Positions 1 through 10,506 of a DNA stretch of 64,000 nt are shown in pieces (position 1 is the stretch's first letter; the number at the start of each line of letters is the position of its first letter). The position numbers and the translations under genes were made by a program. Source of the stretch: Ascoidea asiatica (lineage: Eukaryota > Ascomycota > Saccharomycetes > Ascoideales > Ascoideaceae). The notes under the pieces are model-generated. The model saw only the letters and a program-made list of their open reading frames with translations, was not told where the DNA came from and searched no databases. The DNA lies in contig BCKQ01000006.1 in the NCBI GenBank assembly GCA_001600695.1, forward strand, positions 624,327 to 688,326. Reading direction: 5' to 3'.

Positions 1-307
1 TAAAATCGGTAAATTATACCAAATTTTTTTATCAATATCAATCAATGTAAAAAGAATTATAAATCTATAATAACATTTAACATTTATTCTAAATTTATAT
101 TAAAATTCAATACCGAATATTAATATTAACTTTAGAATATTCTAATTTAGAATCATTTTTATATCAAAGACACCCAAATATTTAAATATTCAATGAAATT
201 CATTCACTTTTATTTGCGCCGTACCAATATATTAATATTATCAATACAATTAATACTATTAATACTATTAAAACTAATAAAATACTAGTAATAATAGTAT
301 TAAATAA

Positions 308-2098
308 TTATTGAGTTTCTTTTAATGTATCATTATCTTCATAAAATTCATCAGACAGTCCATTTTCAACCACTTTTTCAAAATATTTAATTTCTTTATT
401 CAATTCATTACAATTTAATGTTAAATTACCATCAATTTCACTATCCATTTCACTATTCATTTCACAATTCATTTCACTTGTATTTTCACTAATATTTTCA
501 CTAATGTTTTCATTTTCATTCATTACTATTGATTTTCTTTTCTCTGTTTGTAATTCAATATCATTTTCATTTTCAATTTCATTTTCAATTTTATTTTCAA
601 TTTTATTTTCATTTAAAAATTTTAAAACATGTGGAAAAACTAATTTATCTACGGAATCTCCCCAAATAATTTCTAAATGTTCATAATCTTTAATACCAAT
701 AGATTTAACATTTTTTGGTAATTGATTTAAAATTACTTCAATATCAACTAATGAATCTTTTTTACCATAAATTAATAATATTGGTATACGAATATTTTTT
801 GTTGGATATGTTGGAATTTTAAACATAAGTTCAACTTTATTTTTCTTACTTTTTTCAGATATATTATCATGATCAAAATGATTTGAAAAACCACCTTGTC
901 TTGAAACTGCTCTTCTTGTATCAAATAAAAAATTATAACCATTATTTATACAATCATCAAACATTTGAAATTTTCTATTTTTCATAATTTGAAACCAATG
1001 AACAACAACTTTAACACTTGTTGGAGAATATAAATGAGAATATGAAATTAATTTTTGTTCTTCATTAATATTTAAACCTTTCCAATTAAATAAAAAATTA
1101 TTACCTAAATCAATAAGATAATTAAAAAATCTTGGATAAATTATACTTTGCCAAAATGTTGCAGAACTTAATAATGATTTTCTACCAAAAAATAAATACA
1201 TTAAATTTGGATTTAATTTCATTAAAATATCAATTAAATAATGATTTATACCACTTGGTGTTAAAGCAGGTGATAAAGCAATTAAACAATTTAATTTATT
1301 ATTTAAATCATTTTTAAAACTTAAAGATGCAAAACCTTGAGCAGTACCTTGACTAAAACCAATATAAGTAATTTTTTTTAAATTATTATTTTTTTCAAAA
1401 TTATTATTATTTTTATAAAAATTTAATATATAATCTAAAGTATCAGGTATATCATAATTTGAAAATTCATCTAAAGAAAAATCCCAAAATTTATTTGAAT
1501 CAGATTTTAAATTATTATGTTTTTTTGAATATTTATTACCTCTATTATTACCTAACCAAACTTCATAATTTAAATTATTTAAAATAAATGGTAAATTATT
1601 TAAATTTGGATTTTTAAATTTAGTTATCCAAATTTCACTATTCATTAATAAACCATGATGTAAATAAACTATACCATTAATTTTTTTTTTTGGATTCTTT
1701 AATAATAATCTATGAATTGTTAAAATATAACCATCTTTAGTTTCAATTAAATGTTCTTCACAATCATAATTAAAAACTTTACACATTTCTATAAAATCAT
1801 AACATGAATTTAATTTATTTATAATTTTTTCATTTTTTTCATTTTCTTCTTTTATTTTTTTATTTGATTTAATATTTTTATCATTATTTTGAGAATTTAA
1901 ATTTAAATTTAAATTTATTAAATTTTCATCAATAACTTTAAATAAAAATTTAACTAAATTATCAAAAAAATTTATTATAAAATTTGGTAAATAACTTGTT
2001 ATTACACTTAAAAAAAATTCAATCCAAACTAAAAAAATAGTTAAAATTAAGATAAACCATTCTGTTAATGGTAATCTTCCAATAAAAGGAATATACAT
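308..2098 (-). CDS. TGL1: Steryl ester hydrolase / lipase, Tgl1 family
   Basis: This 596-residue alpha/beta-hydrolase should cleave steryl esters on lipid droplets, the role of yeast Tgl1. A hydrophobic N-terminal segment (about residues 10-60) would anchor it in the membrane. The lipase lid/cap region begins near residue 105 with the acid-lipase pattern 'ETKDGYILTIHR', and the oxyanion region reads 'YLHHGLL'. The nucleophile elbow is GFSQG near residue 250. A catalytic Asp lies in 'IYGKKDSLVD' (about 450) and the His in 'YEHLEIIWGD' (about 473). The acidic, Asn/Glu-rich tail of about 90 residues is longer than in S. cerevisiae Tgl1 (548 aa). The start is the first ATG of the frame. The paralogous Yeh1/Yeh2 lipases are the main alternative; the GFSQGTAQ motif and length favour Tgl1. 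Confidence 0.85.
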   Translation of the reverse strand: MYIPFIGRLPLTEWFILILTIFLVWIEFFLSVITSYLPNFIINFFDNLVKFLFKVIDENLINLNLNLNSQNNDKNIKSNKKIKEENEKNEKIINKLNSCYDFIEMCKVFNYDCEEHLIETKDGYILTIHRLLLKNPKKKINGIVYLHHGLLMNSEIWITKFKNPNLNNLPFILNNLNYEVWLGNNRGNKYSKKHNNLKSDSNKFWDFSLDEFSNYDIPDTLDYILNFYKNNNNFEKNNNLKKITYIGFSQGTAQGFASLSFKNDLNNKLNCLIALSPALTPSGINHYLIDILMKLNPNLMYLFFGRKSLLSSATFWQSIIYPRFFNYLIDLGNNFLFNWKGLNINEEQKLISYSHLYSPTSVKVVVHWFQIMKNRKFQMFDDCINNGYNFLFDTRRAVSRQGGFSNHFDHDNISEKSKKNKVELMFKIPTYPTKNIRIPILLIYGKKDSLVDIEVILNQLPKNVKSIGIKDYEHLEIIWGDSVDKLVFPHVLKFLNENKIENKIENEIENENDIELQTEKRKSIVMNENENISENISENTSEMNCEMNSEMDSEIDGNLTLNCNELNKEIKYFEKVVENGLSDEFYEDNDTLKETQ

Positions 2099-2970
2099 TT
2101 TTGATTAACTATTATATTGAGAGTATTCTTGAGAGTAGTATTCTTGATTATTATTGATTATTTAATGAGAAGTGATCAAAAGAGATTATATAAGGATATT
2201 GAAATAGGAGAGATTAAAGAATATATTTGATTATATTTGAATATATTTGAATATATTTGAATATATTTGAATATTTGATTATCTCTGATTATATTTGTGT
2301 TTATATTTATTTATTATTTATTCGACTGCTTTCTGATCACTCACATGCTTTTTGAGCAATTTTACGTAACTTTTAATTATAAATTTTGTCTCTTTTTGCG
2401 TTTTGCGTTTTCTTGTCGTAGCTTTCGTAGCTTTCGTACCCGATTCTCGGCACTCGTTCTCGTAACCATATTCGTTTTCTCGTTCCGGGAAACCTTTATC
2501 AGCCACAAAGAGCAAGCCACTTGAAATGTGACAGCCACTTTCACTTATGGCGGTACATGTGGCTCATTACTTTTTTTTTTTATTGTTTATCTATTCCCTA
2601 TTTGGGATAAACAAATATATCATCGATGATAAATATTTGATCTTTTCAGTGTATTCTTGTGTAATTTCTTATTGATTATATCCTCATATTACTTAATTAA
2701 AAAGGTATAATACAACAATGTCTTCAGTAAATTCATGAAACACTTTTTTATTTCCATTTAATCAATTGAAGATAACAAATATTTGATTATAAATCTAAAT
2801 TCAAAAAAGCAAAAAAAAGGCAAAATCGTTGATCAAACTAAAGACCTAAAAAAAAAAATAATCAGTAAAAATATTTCAAAGACATTTCAAAGACATTTCA
2901 TAGATTGAAACCTGGGTAAGTCTGACATGGAATGAATATTTTTTGAACAAAAGATTAATCAAACTTTTGT
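2099..2970. other. Intergenic region between TGL1 and the U3 gene
   Basis: These 870 bases lie between the divergently transcribed TGL1 and U3 genes. A 10-bp unit (aatatatttg) is repeated about five times around 2225-2275. A patch at about 2390-2570 is much richer in G+C than its surroundings. I see no gene here; the small open frames in the patch overlap each other on both strands and have no recognisable features. Confidence 0.5.
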
Positions 2971-2978
2971 TATAAAAG
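2971..2978 (+). promoter_or_regulatory. TATA box of the U3 snoRNA gene
   Basis: TATAAAAG stands 58 bases upstream of the predicted U3 5' end. Yeast U3 genes are transcribed by RNA polymerase II, so a TATA box here fits. The assignment rests on position and consensus only. Confidence 0.6.
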
Positions 2979-3028
2979 CATAGCTATTTCCATCTTTTTT
3001 AAATGGTTTATTCTCCCTTTTTTTCTTT

Positions 3029-3429
3029 GTCGACGTACTTCAGTAAGTAGCTTACCATATGGTTCAAACAATATTAATAAATATAATAATAATAGTAATA
3101 ATAGTTTCAATTACTAACAAATTCAATAGTAGGATCATTTCTATAGGTCACGTCTCTCTTTGATTCTTCAAAAGAGCCATCAAATCCAACTTGGATGATG
3201 AGATAAATCCCATTATATCCATTGAATGAGAATTTCAATTAGTTTATCTATGATCCTTTGTTGGTCTAGATATCTTGTTTTATTTTTCAATTTACCTTTT
3301 GTTTGTAAAGATATCCAAATTTTGTTGATATCTTAAGAAAGGAGCAATGATTTCAATCCTTTATTACTTATTTTTTTTTTTTTTAAAAAAAGTAAATATT
3401 GGATGGATATTAATGGCAGTCTGACAAGT
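3029..3429 (+). ncRNA. SNR17: U3 small nucleolar RNA with an intron
   Basis: U3 directs early cleavages of the pre-rRNA in the small-subunit processome. The 5' end (GTCGACGTACTTCA) equals the yeast U3 start. It is interrupted after 3042 and resumes at 3130 with TAGGATCATTTCTATAGG, the box A/A' region. Next come a CTTCAAAAGAG stretch typical of yeast U3, the hinge/C' region TTGGATGATGAG (about 3191-3202) and a box C-like ATGATCCTTTG near 3249. The 3' end, GGCAGTCTGACAAGT with box D CTGA at 3421-3424, is the same as in S. cerevisiae U3. The mature RNA would be about 314 nt (S. cerevisiae, 333). End points are inferred from the S. cerevisiae RNA as I remember it. Confidence 0.93.
3043..3129 (+). 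other. Spliceosomal intron in the U3 gene
   Basis: The intron is 87 nt long. The 5' splice site is GTAAGT (3043-3048), the branch site a perfect TACTAAC (3112-3118), and the 3' splice site TAG (3127-3129), 11 nt after the branch-site motif ends. Removing it joins exon 1 (...ACTTCA) to exon 2 (TAGGATC...) and restores the conserved U3 5' domain. S. cerevisiae SNR17A and SNR17B have introns at the same place. Confidence 0.93.
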
Positions 3430-3506
3430 TTTTAAATAAATAAATTAATACTTTACTATTTATTCAATTTAATATAAAGTTATGATTTTTATTTATCCAA
3501 ACCTCT

Positions 3507-5525
3507 TTAAACATCTTCATTTATATTTTTTTTTGAAATTAAATCATCATTATCTTCATCATTTTCATATTTAATAATAAAATATATCATTTCACTTATT
3601 TTAGTTTTTATCATCATTGAAAGTAAATAAAATCTTGTAGTATTTTTTTGTAATTTATGAATTATCATATCTCTTAAAAACCATAAAATTATAGAAAGAC
3701 AAAATATTAAACTACAAATATAAATTCCCCAAAGAAATGAATATGTAAAATTTAAAGCAAATCCACTGGTAATAACTGATAATACACCAGAAATTCCAAA
3801 AATTATTGTTAATGTTTTTGTTGTTTCTGCTGTACCTAAAGAAATACTATGATTTAAAGCTTCAATCATTTCATTAGTTTCTTTATTAAATTTTTTAAAT
3901 TTAATTTCTTGATTTATAGAAACTCTTAATAATTTATTAATTAAACTTATATTTTTACCATTCTCATTATTATTATTTTTAATATTATAATCAATTTCAC
4001 GTTTTAAACAATTATTCATGATTTTTAATTCTTTTAAAATATATTCAATTTCTTTTGAAATTGATTTTAATATCACCATTTGACTAAATTGGGGAAAATC
4101 TTTAATTAAATATTCTTTATATTTAGATATAATTTTTTGAAAATGATAACCAATTTTATTATAATTTCTTGAAACTGATTTAATAATAAATTTCTCAATA
4201 CTTTTTTCAAAATTTTTTTCAATTATAAAATGATCATTATTACTATTACTATCAATCTCAATTTTAATAAAGTTTTTATCTAATTGGTCTGATAATGTTG
4301 ATAAATCTTGAAAAATAAATGGTTCCATTAATAAAATACATTTTAAATTTTTATTATCTATAATTAAATTAATATTTTCATGAATTATATCTATTTTTGA
4401 TTCTAAAAATGGGAATGGATTTGATATAAATTCTTTTTCTATAGGTGAAAAAAAATTTTGAGATAAATTTTTAGTTTTAGAATTATTATAAATTTCTATA
4501 TTTATATTATTACCATATTTTTCTAAATCTTCAGATAATTTTTCACCAGTACTCATATTTGATAAATGTTCATAAAATGCAAAAACTTCATAATTTTCAA
4601 GTTCAAATTTATTTAATAAATCAATTAAATTTTGTTTATCATTTAATAAATTTTTATATTTGTTTAAAAAATAATTTATTAATAATGATGGTATAATTGA
4701 TTTATATTCATTATATTTATGAGGATCTGAAATAATACTATCTATTGAACTTGAATTTTTTTTTTTAATTTTTACAATTTTCAGAATTATTACTTTTGAT
4801 ACAACTTGATATAAAATTGAAGTGTAATGAATTGCATTGGAATTTATAGGATCAGCATCTAAACTTGAATTTGAATTTGAATTTTTTTCAATGGTTTTAA
4901 TAATAAAAACAGGAATTGAAAAGAAAAAAACGTTTGAATTAGTTGAATTGATTGAATTGAGTGAAGTTAGTGACTTATCTGAAATATATTGAAAGTTTTT
5001 ATAATTTGATTTGAAATTTAATATCATTAAATTAATTAAATTATCTGGAACTAAAATGGAATTTGAAAATTTTGAATTAATTAATCTCAAAGAAACTGGT
5101 GAAAGACTTTTGATTTTAAAAAATTTTATCACATTATTATTATCATTAATAGTTTCTAAGATTTTATAAAAATCTTGGTTCACTTTAGATAAATTTTCAT
5201 TAAACAAATCACCTTCATTTAAACTTATATCTTCAGCTTCAAAATATTGTATTGCATTTTCTTCTTTTTTTTTTACAGCAAGTGAAGCTAGTTTATTTTT
5301 ATTGAGATATATTAGTTTATCAAATTTATAGTCTGAATTAAGAATATTTTGAGATAATAGCTTTTGAATGTTTTTAGATAATTTAATTACAGAAATATTA
5401 TAATTATAACTTTTAAATAAATCAAATATTGTTATTGGATATTCTTCATAAGAACTGGCTTCCAATAAATTCAAACACTCTTCATTATTAAGATCCATTA
5501 AAGGTATTGAATTTATATTGCGCAT
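3507..5525 (-). CDS. CorA-like two-helix membrane protein with a degenerate GMN motif
   Basis: The 672-residue protein has a long Asn/Ser-rich soluble part, with helical and probably coiled-coil segments (about 430-570), and ends with two close transmembrane helices (about 578-600 and 604-628) and a short cytosolic tail. This is the layout of CorA/Mrs2/Alr magnesium transporters. The first helix ends in GFALNF where active transporters have YGMNF, so the Gly-Met-Asn signature is not kept. I infer descent from the CorA superfamily but cannot predict Mg2+ transport. The match rests on topology and the spacing LTIIFGISGVLS...ALNF. The start ATG (5525) is the first of the frame. No specific orthologue is recognised. 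Confidence 0.55.
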   Translation of the reverse strand: MRNINSIPLMDLNNEECLNLLEASSYEEYPITIFDLFKSYNYNISVIKLSKNIQKLLSQNILNSDYKFDKLIYLNKNKLASLAVKKKEENAIQYFEAEDISLNEGDLFNENLSKVNQDFYKILETINDNNNVIKFFKIKSLSPVSLRLINSKFSNSILVPDNLINLMILNFKSNYKNFQYISDKSLTSLNSINSTNSNVFFFSIPVFIIKTIEKNSNSNSSLDADPINSNAIHYTSILYQVVSKVIILKIVKIKKKNSSSIDSIISDPHKYNEYKSIIPSLLINYFLNKYKNLLNDKQNLIDLLNKFELENYEVFAFYEHLSNMSTGEKLSEDLEKYGNNINIEIYNNSKTKNLSQNFFSPIEKEFISNPFPFLESKIDIIHENINLIIDNKNLKCILLMEPFIFQDLSTLSDQLDKNFIKIEIDSNSNNDHFIIEKNFEKSIEKFIIKSVSRNYNKIGYHFQKIISKYKEYLIKDFPQFSQMVILKSISKEIEYILKELKIMNNCLKREIDYNIKNNNNENGKNISLINKLLRVSINQEIKFKKFNKETNEMIEALNHSISLGTAETTKTLTIIFGISGVLSVITSGFALNFTYSFLWGIYICSLIFCLSIILWFLRDMIIHKLQKNTTRFYLLSMMIKTKISEMIYFIIKYENDEDNDDLISKKNINEDV

Positions 5526-6203
5526 TCTTTCACTAAAGATTATTGTAGTGGAATAAAATATTTCTTTTCAAATTTTTATATACGTATTTTTAACTTGAAT
5601 TTTGTATTTCTTATTGAAGTTTTGAAGTAATGATTCGATGTAAATGAAAATGAATAAATAATATGTGGTGATTATAAAGTCTAACAACTAGAAAATTAAG
5701 AGTTGATAGTTATTTATGTTTCAATTCCTAGATGTTTAGCTTAACCAAAGATAAATAATAGCCTCGTTTAAAAACAAATATTTTATCTATGAGACATTAG
5801 TGAGACACTTTGATTGAATATTTGTTTTATTTTATTTTAATTGATGAATCTCTTGACGTTGGAATAAAAAGAGAGGTTTGAGAAGATCAATCTTTAATTC
5901 ATTTGATAATCACTTCTGATATTGATTTACATATGATATTTACTGGGAGGCAGTTCAATGGCTGAGCTGTCTTAAAAAGACACCATTTTGGTATTACAAT
6001 AACTTCTTAAGAATATATTAAATATATTATTTCAAATCACTAATGGGAATGCTTTTGTTTCCATTTGAATTTGAATTTAAAATCCTATTAAAGATATGTA
6101 TTTCATTACATTTCAGACTTAATCAAAAAAAACTGCAACGTTATGAAACTTATATCATTATCTTTCAACTGAAAAAATCAGTTTTATAATACTTTTCAAT
6201 ACA
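5526..6203. other. Intergenic region between divergent genes
   Basis: These 678 bases separate the CorA-like gene (-) from the broken gene (+). They are mostly AT-rich promoter sequence. A short G+C-richer patch lies at about 5945-5990. I could not identify an RNA gene in it. Confidence 0.4.
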
Positions 6204-9200
6204 ATGGTTCAATCAAATCATGAACAATTATCCACTATCATAAGCAATGATGAAAATAATAATGAAAATATTGATGATGAATTTGTTGCTATTGCTGAGA
6301 AAATCAAATTTCCTCATGGAGCAGACGATGATCCAAGCAGGATTCCAACAGAAGATGATTTCAAAAAGTATCCTCAACTTAAGTTTAAAAGAATCACAAC
6401 TGGAAATAGCGAGATTGAAGTTTCATTACATTCCATTCCTCATCATTTCTGCCTCACTATAACTGGAAAGCTATATTCTTTGGATGAGTATTTTGGCGTT
6501 TATGATACTTTATTTGAAAAGTTTCAAAATATTTCTTGGAAATTGGAAGAGTATGTTTATGACATAAAACCTCTTCACAAATATGATTCTGTTTTTTATT
6601 ATTTTCTCTCTTACTTTTTAAACTTTGTTGATGATCTGATGAAATTTAATGTGGATTCAGATGGGTTTTATAATATTAATTTATCTTTTGAAAATGATCA
6701 TCTTCAAAGAAAATTAAATTTTGGTGAACAATTTAGTATTTTTGTTGAATTTATTCCTTGGATGGAGGAACTTTATATCATTTTCGAAGATTTGGACTCT
6801 ATAAACTCACCAAGTAGTAATAGTTTGAGAGGGTTATTTAAAAAATATTGGGAAAAAGAACTTATTAAAATTGAAATTGATAGTGAGATTTAAGAAAATT
6901 TTCATAAATGCGAATTATTCTTTAATCGTATTTACGAAAATTTAAAAAGGTATAAAATTTGTACTTTCTTTCAAATGATTGTTGATAATGGTTTTTATGG
7001 TTCTGAAGAGGATTTTGATTTTTGTGTTCATTCAAGAAATATTATTATGGTGCTAATTGATTTTTTAAATTATAAATCCGAATATTTTGAAGAAGAAATT
7101 AATTATTTTAAATCAAATGAGTTTCAAAGGAAACTTAAAACGTCAAAACTAATAAGAAAAAAATCTTTTAGTGAAGTGATTTCCAGTTTTTATGAAAATT
7201 CTTTTATCAAAGCCTTAATTATTTCAAATGGATCTTTAGGACCTTTATTACATACCTTTATACTACATTCAAGTGATGAACTGTATCGTCGTTTATTAGT
7301 TTTTGATAGCTTTATGGTAGAAAGTGCATGGGACAAAAATTTCAAGCTTATAATAAATAAACCAATTATGTTTCATAAAATAAATCAAATTTTCGAAATT
7401 GCTCGAGGTATAAGCACAGTGATTACAATAACTGATGATGATAATAATAGCATAATCCTTGAGGTTGTTTCCAAAGATGATGGGTACAAATACTTGAAAA
7501 AGGATTTAATTTCATTAGGAGTTGATATAGGTAAGTTTAAGAATGAGTTTAATATGAATTCAGCTTTACTTTTTAATTTGGAAACTCTTTATGAACTTAA
7601 TTTTAAACTTCAATCAATAGAAAAAATCATTGACATTGCTAAAAATTTAGTAACTGAATTTAAAATTGGTATTTATAAAACATTACCTTTCAAAGATAAT
7701 TTTTCTTTAAAACTTTACTCTGAAATGATTGAAAATGATATACTTTCTAGAGATATGCTTTACCAAAGTGATTACATTTTGACATTAATGCTAACATTTT
7801 ATAAAAATGCATCAAAGTTGGATACAAATAAAGTAAAAAGATTTTTACATATGAAGTCATCCTTATTCAATAAATCAAAAATCAAGAAGAACAATTCACT
7901 CTTTCACAATTACATTTGGATTCAATAAAAACAGAGTCCAGTGAATTAGTAAATCAATATTTCAAAAAATCCTATACAGTGATTCAACTAACTGAAAAAT
8001 TAACTAATAGTATTAAAAATAAAAAAAGTGAAAACAATAATGCATTGCTTAGTTTGATTGGTAATGATATATATGAACTTAAAGATTCGCAGCTTGGAAA
8101 TGAATATGATTTTTTTATTATTCCTCCTAGATATAAAAAGAATAAAAATATTGTTTTACTAGTATTGCCAAAGACTGTTATCATCACAGAAGAAAATAAT
8201 GATCAATTAAAAATGATTAAGGAGGTGATGAAAATAAAGGTATTTTTGAGTCAACCTGTAAAGGAATCTATTCCTGCCATTGTCCAACAAAAAGTTTTTT
8301 ATGGTTTTTTTACTGTCAATAAATCCTTTTATTTTCACTTTCGGTTTTCCCTTATAGGAATTCGTTATATCCCATTTTTTTATTGTTTTCTATTTTATTC
8401 AGATAATCCTAGACTCAAGTTTAGTAAAAATTCTTGTCAAGTCGAGCAATTATTATTTGATGTTAAAATAAGTTTAACCCATCCTCACATTGCAGTCCAT
8501 AAGGTTTGTGATAATTTTAATGTAAATTCAAACAATAAGTCAGCCTTGGAATACTTTTTGACAAGTTTGTTTTTTTATAATATTAATTCTCTTTACAGAG
8601 ACATTTCAGATTCTTTAAAAGAAGCTGAAAGTTTTGAAAAGGATTACTACCAATATTTCGGAATTGAAGATGAAATAAAAAATGAAGAAAATATTGATAG
8701 GTTCAAATTAATTCAAAGATTAAATTCCATCTATAACTCAAATTTTGAAGAATCTATTAGTGACACTAATAATAGTTTAGTATCTATAGATTCTTACAAT
8801 TTAGACATGAGTCAAAAATTAACCCAAATTAGAGAAAGATTTAATGATATTTATTATACTTTTTTCAATTTTCATAATTTTCATTTTCAAGAATTTATGG
8901 TATTATTTATTACAAAGAGTAAGAATATGGAAGATAGTGATTTAATTGAAATATGTAAAAACTATCTTAATAATTATTTAGATGATAAATTTATTCATAT
9001 AGTTGGTAGCAGTGAAGATGTATTTCTTGATATCAAAAAGTTATTTGTTGAACTTACTGAGTTTCATACCCAATTTCACTCAGACTTGAAATTTAAGTTA
9101 GAGAAAGTTGAGGATATTATTTTTTTGTTGAGTCTTTATAAGAATAATTGTGATTATATTATGAATTATTTTGTAAAAAAGGAAAATTTCGACTGTGATA

Positions 9201-9253
9201 AATTATTTTTTAGATATAAGAATAGAAGAAAAACATTATCATGTTTTATCTAA
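6204..9253 (+). pseudogene. Broken gene of about 1000 codons, family unknown
   Basis: Three consecutive frames form one disrupted gene. The first (6204-6893, ATG start) ends at TAA 6891-6893. The same frame then continues without another stop through the ATG at 6975 to 7928, so only one stop codon separates the first two parts. The third part (7874-9253) is in the -1 frame relative to the second and overlaps it by about 55 bases. Its frame opens just after TAA 7871-7873 and has no ATG near its start, so it depends on the upstream part. Codon use and composition (Asp, Glu, Phe, Asn-rich, few low-complexity runs) are uniform throughout. The sequence shows no membrane segment, signal peptide or motif I recognise. 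A recent pseudogene is the simplest reading; assembly errors or recoding are alternatives. Confidence 0.6.
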
Positions 9254-9416
9254 AACTTTGAAATTGGCAAAAAAAACCTTAAGGAGTTAATTAAGTGTTC
9301 CAATATTTGATAAGTGAAGCTAAATAGTAACAAGTAACTTAATAAAATGAAATATTATTTTTATTGTTTATATTATATTATATTATATTATTATTAATAA
9401 GAGTATTATGTAGTAT

Positions 9417-10121
9417 TTAATATTCAGACACATTGTTTTCGATATCACTAACTTTAGAATGTTTAATTCCAATTAATATCAAAGCAATATCTTCACCTTC
9501 AATGAAAGCTTTTGCATCGGGATTCATAGCTTTTAATTTATCTTGATAATATTTGAATTCTTTATCATTGTCATTGTCATTGTCATTGTCATTATCATCA
9601 TTATCATTATCATTATCATTATCATTGCTGTCTTTATTATCATTTGATATAACTTTAATAACTTCACCAATTAAAGTAGCACTAACTTGACTTATTAATT
9701 CATTTTGATTTAAATTTTTTAATAATTGAAATAATTTTGAAGATTTATTAAAATTTAAATCATTATTATTATATTCATTATCTTTATTATTTTTATTATT
9801 TATTAAACTTTCTTCATTATCATTATTTTTAATTGTAATCCAATCATGAACTAATAATGAAACTTTTTTATTTTTTAAAATATTATGATATTTTCTTGTT
9901 GTTTTATGTGTTGATAATAATATAAAATTTTCATTTTTTAAATTAGAATTTAAATTAGAATTAAAATTTAATTCATTATTATAAAGATCATTTATTGATA
10001 GAAATGTATAATTCATTAATGAAACATTTGGTTCATTCGTCTGTGGATCACAGGTACCAAGATGAACAAATTTAGCAGATTTTAATAATGAAGTAACTGA
10101 TTCTGGTAATTGACAACACAT
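9417..10121 (-). CDS. Pyridoxamine 5'-phosphate oxidase-like FMN-binding protein
   Basis: The N-terminal half (about residues 1-75) has the split-barrel pattern of the PNPOx-like family: 'KFVHLGTCDPQTNEPNVSLM', then 'ILLSTHKTTRKYHNI' and 'KVSLLVHDW', equivalent to the FMN-phosphate-binding strands. It resembles the small fungal proteins represented in S. cerevisiae by YLR456W and YPR172W, whose substrate is unknown. Two insertions of Asn/Asp repeats (about 100-125 and 165-185) make it 234 residues long. It probably binds FMN in the cytosol; no pathway can be named. The gene is divergent from PBN1, with 385 bases between the two start codons. Confidence 0.75.
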   Translation of the reverse strand: MCCQLPESVTSLLKSAKFVHLGTCDPQTNEPNVSLMNYTFLSINDLYNNELNFNSNLNSNLKNENFILLSTHKTTRKYHNILKNKKVSLLVHDWITIKNNDNEESLINNKNNKDNEYNNNDLNFNKSSKLFQLLKNLNQNELISQVSATLIGEVIKVISNDNKDSNDNDNDNDNDDNDNDNDNDNDKEFKYYQDKLKAMNPDAKAFIEGEDIALILIGIKHSKVSDIENNVSEY

Positions 10122-10506
10122 TCTTTATCACACTTATATTCTATTGATTATATTCTATTGATTATATTCTATTGATTATATTCTATTGATTGAATTGATT
10201 GTATTGTTATATATATATATATTTTATTGATTATATTTATCTGATATTCTATGATTTATCCTTTACTTCTTTCATCAATCATCAATTTTTAACTGTCAAC
10301 TGTAAGCAAACAAACAAAAAAACAAAGAATAAAATCCCTGAAGAAAAGCCGTGTGGAAAAGGTTTTGCCACGCTCTTTTCTTTTGCCTTCGGATCTGAAG
10401 ATATTCAATCGACCAATATAATAAATATCAATGATCTATTATTAAAAGAAGAAGAACAACAACAATCAATGATTTAAAAGAAGAAGAATCAATTGAATAA
10501 TATCTA
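10122..10506. other. Shared promoter region with a 14-bp tandem repeat
   Basis: The 385 bases separate the divergent PNPOx-like and PBN1 start codons. A 14-bp unit (tatattctattgat) is repeated about four times at about 10137-10192. A GC-richer stretch containing GAAAAGCCGTGTGG lies near 10340-10380. An open frame of 92 codons (10199-10477) runs through it but looks like leader sequence. Confidence 0.5.

Noticed and set aside
5840-5915. A TGATGA and CTGA pair about 70 bases apart, as in a C/D snoRNA
   Set aside because: The flanking terminal stem is weak and I cannot identify an rRNA-complementary guide. Such tetramers are common in AT-rich DNA.
10199-10477. A 92-codon frame upstream of PBN1
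   Set aside because: It starts in a TA-repeat, has no recognisable domain and ends 30 bases before the PBN1 start. It is probably leader and promoter sequence.
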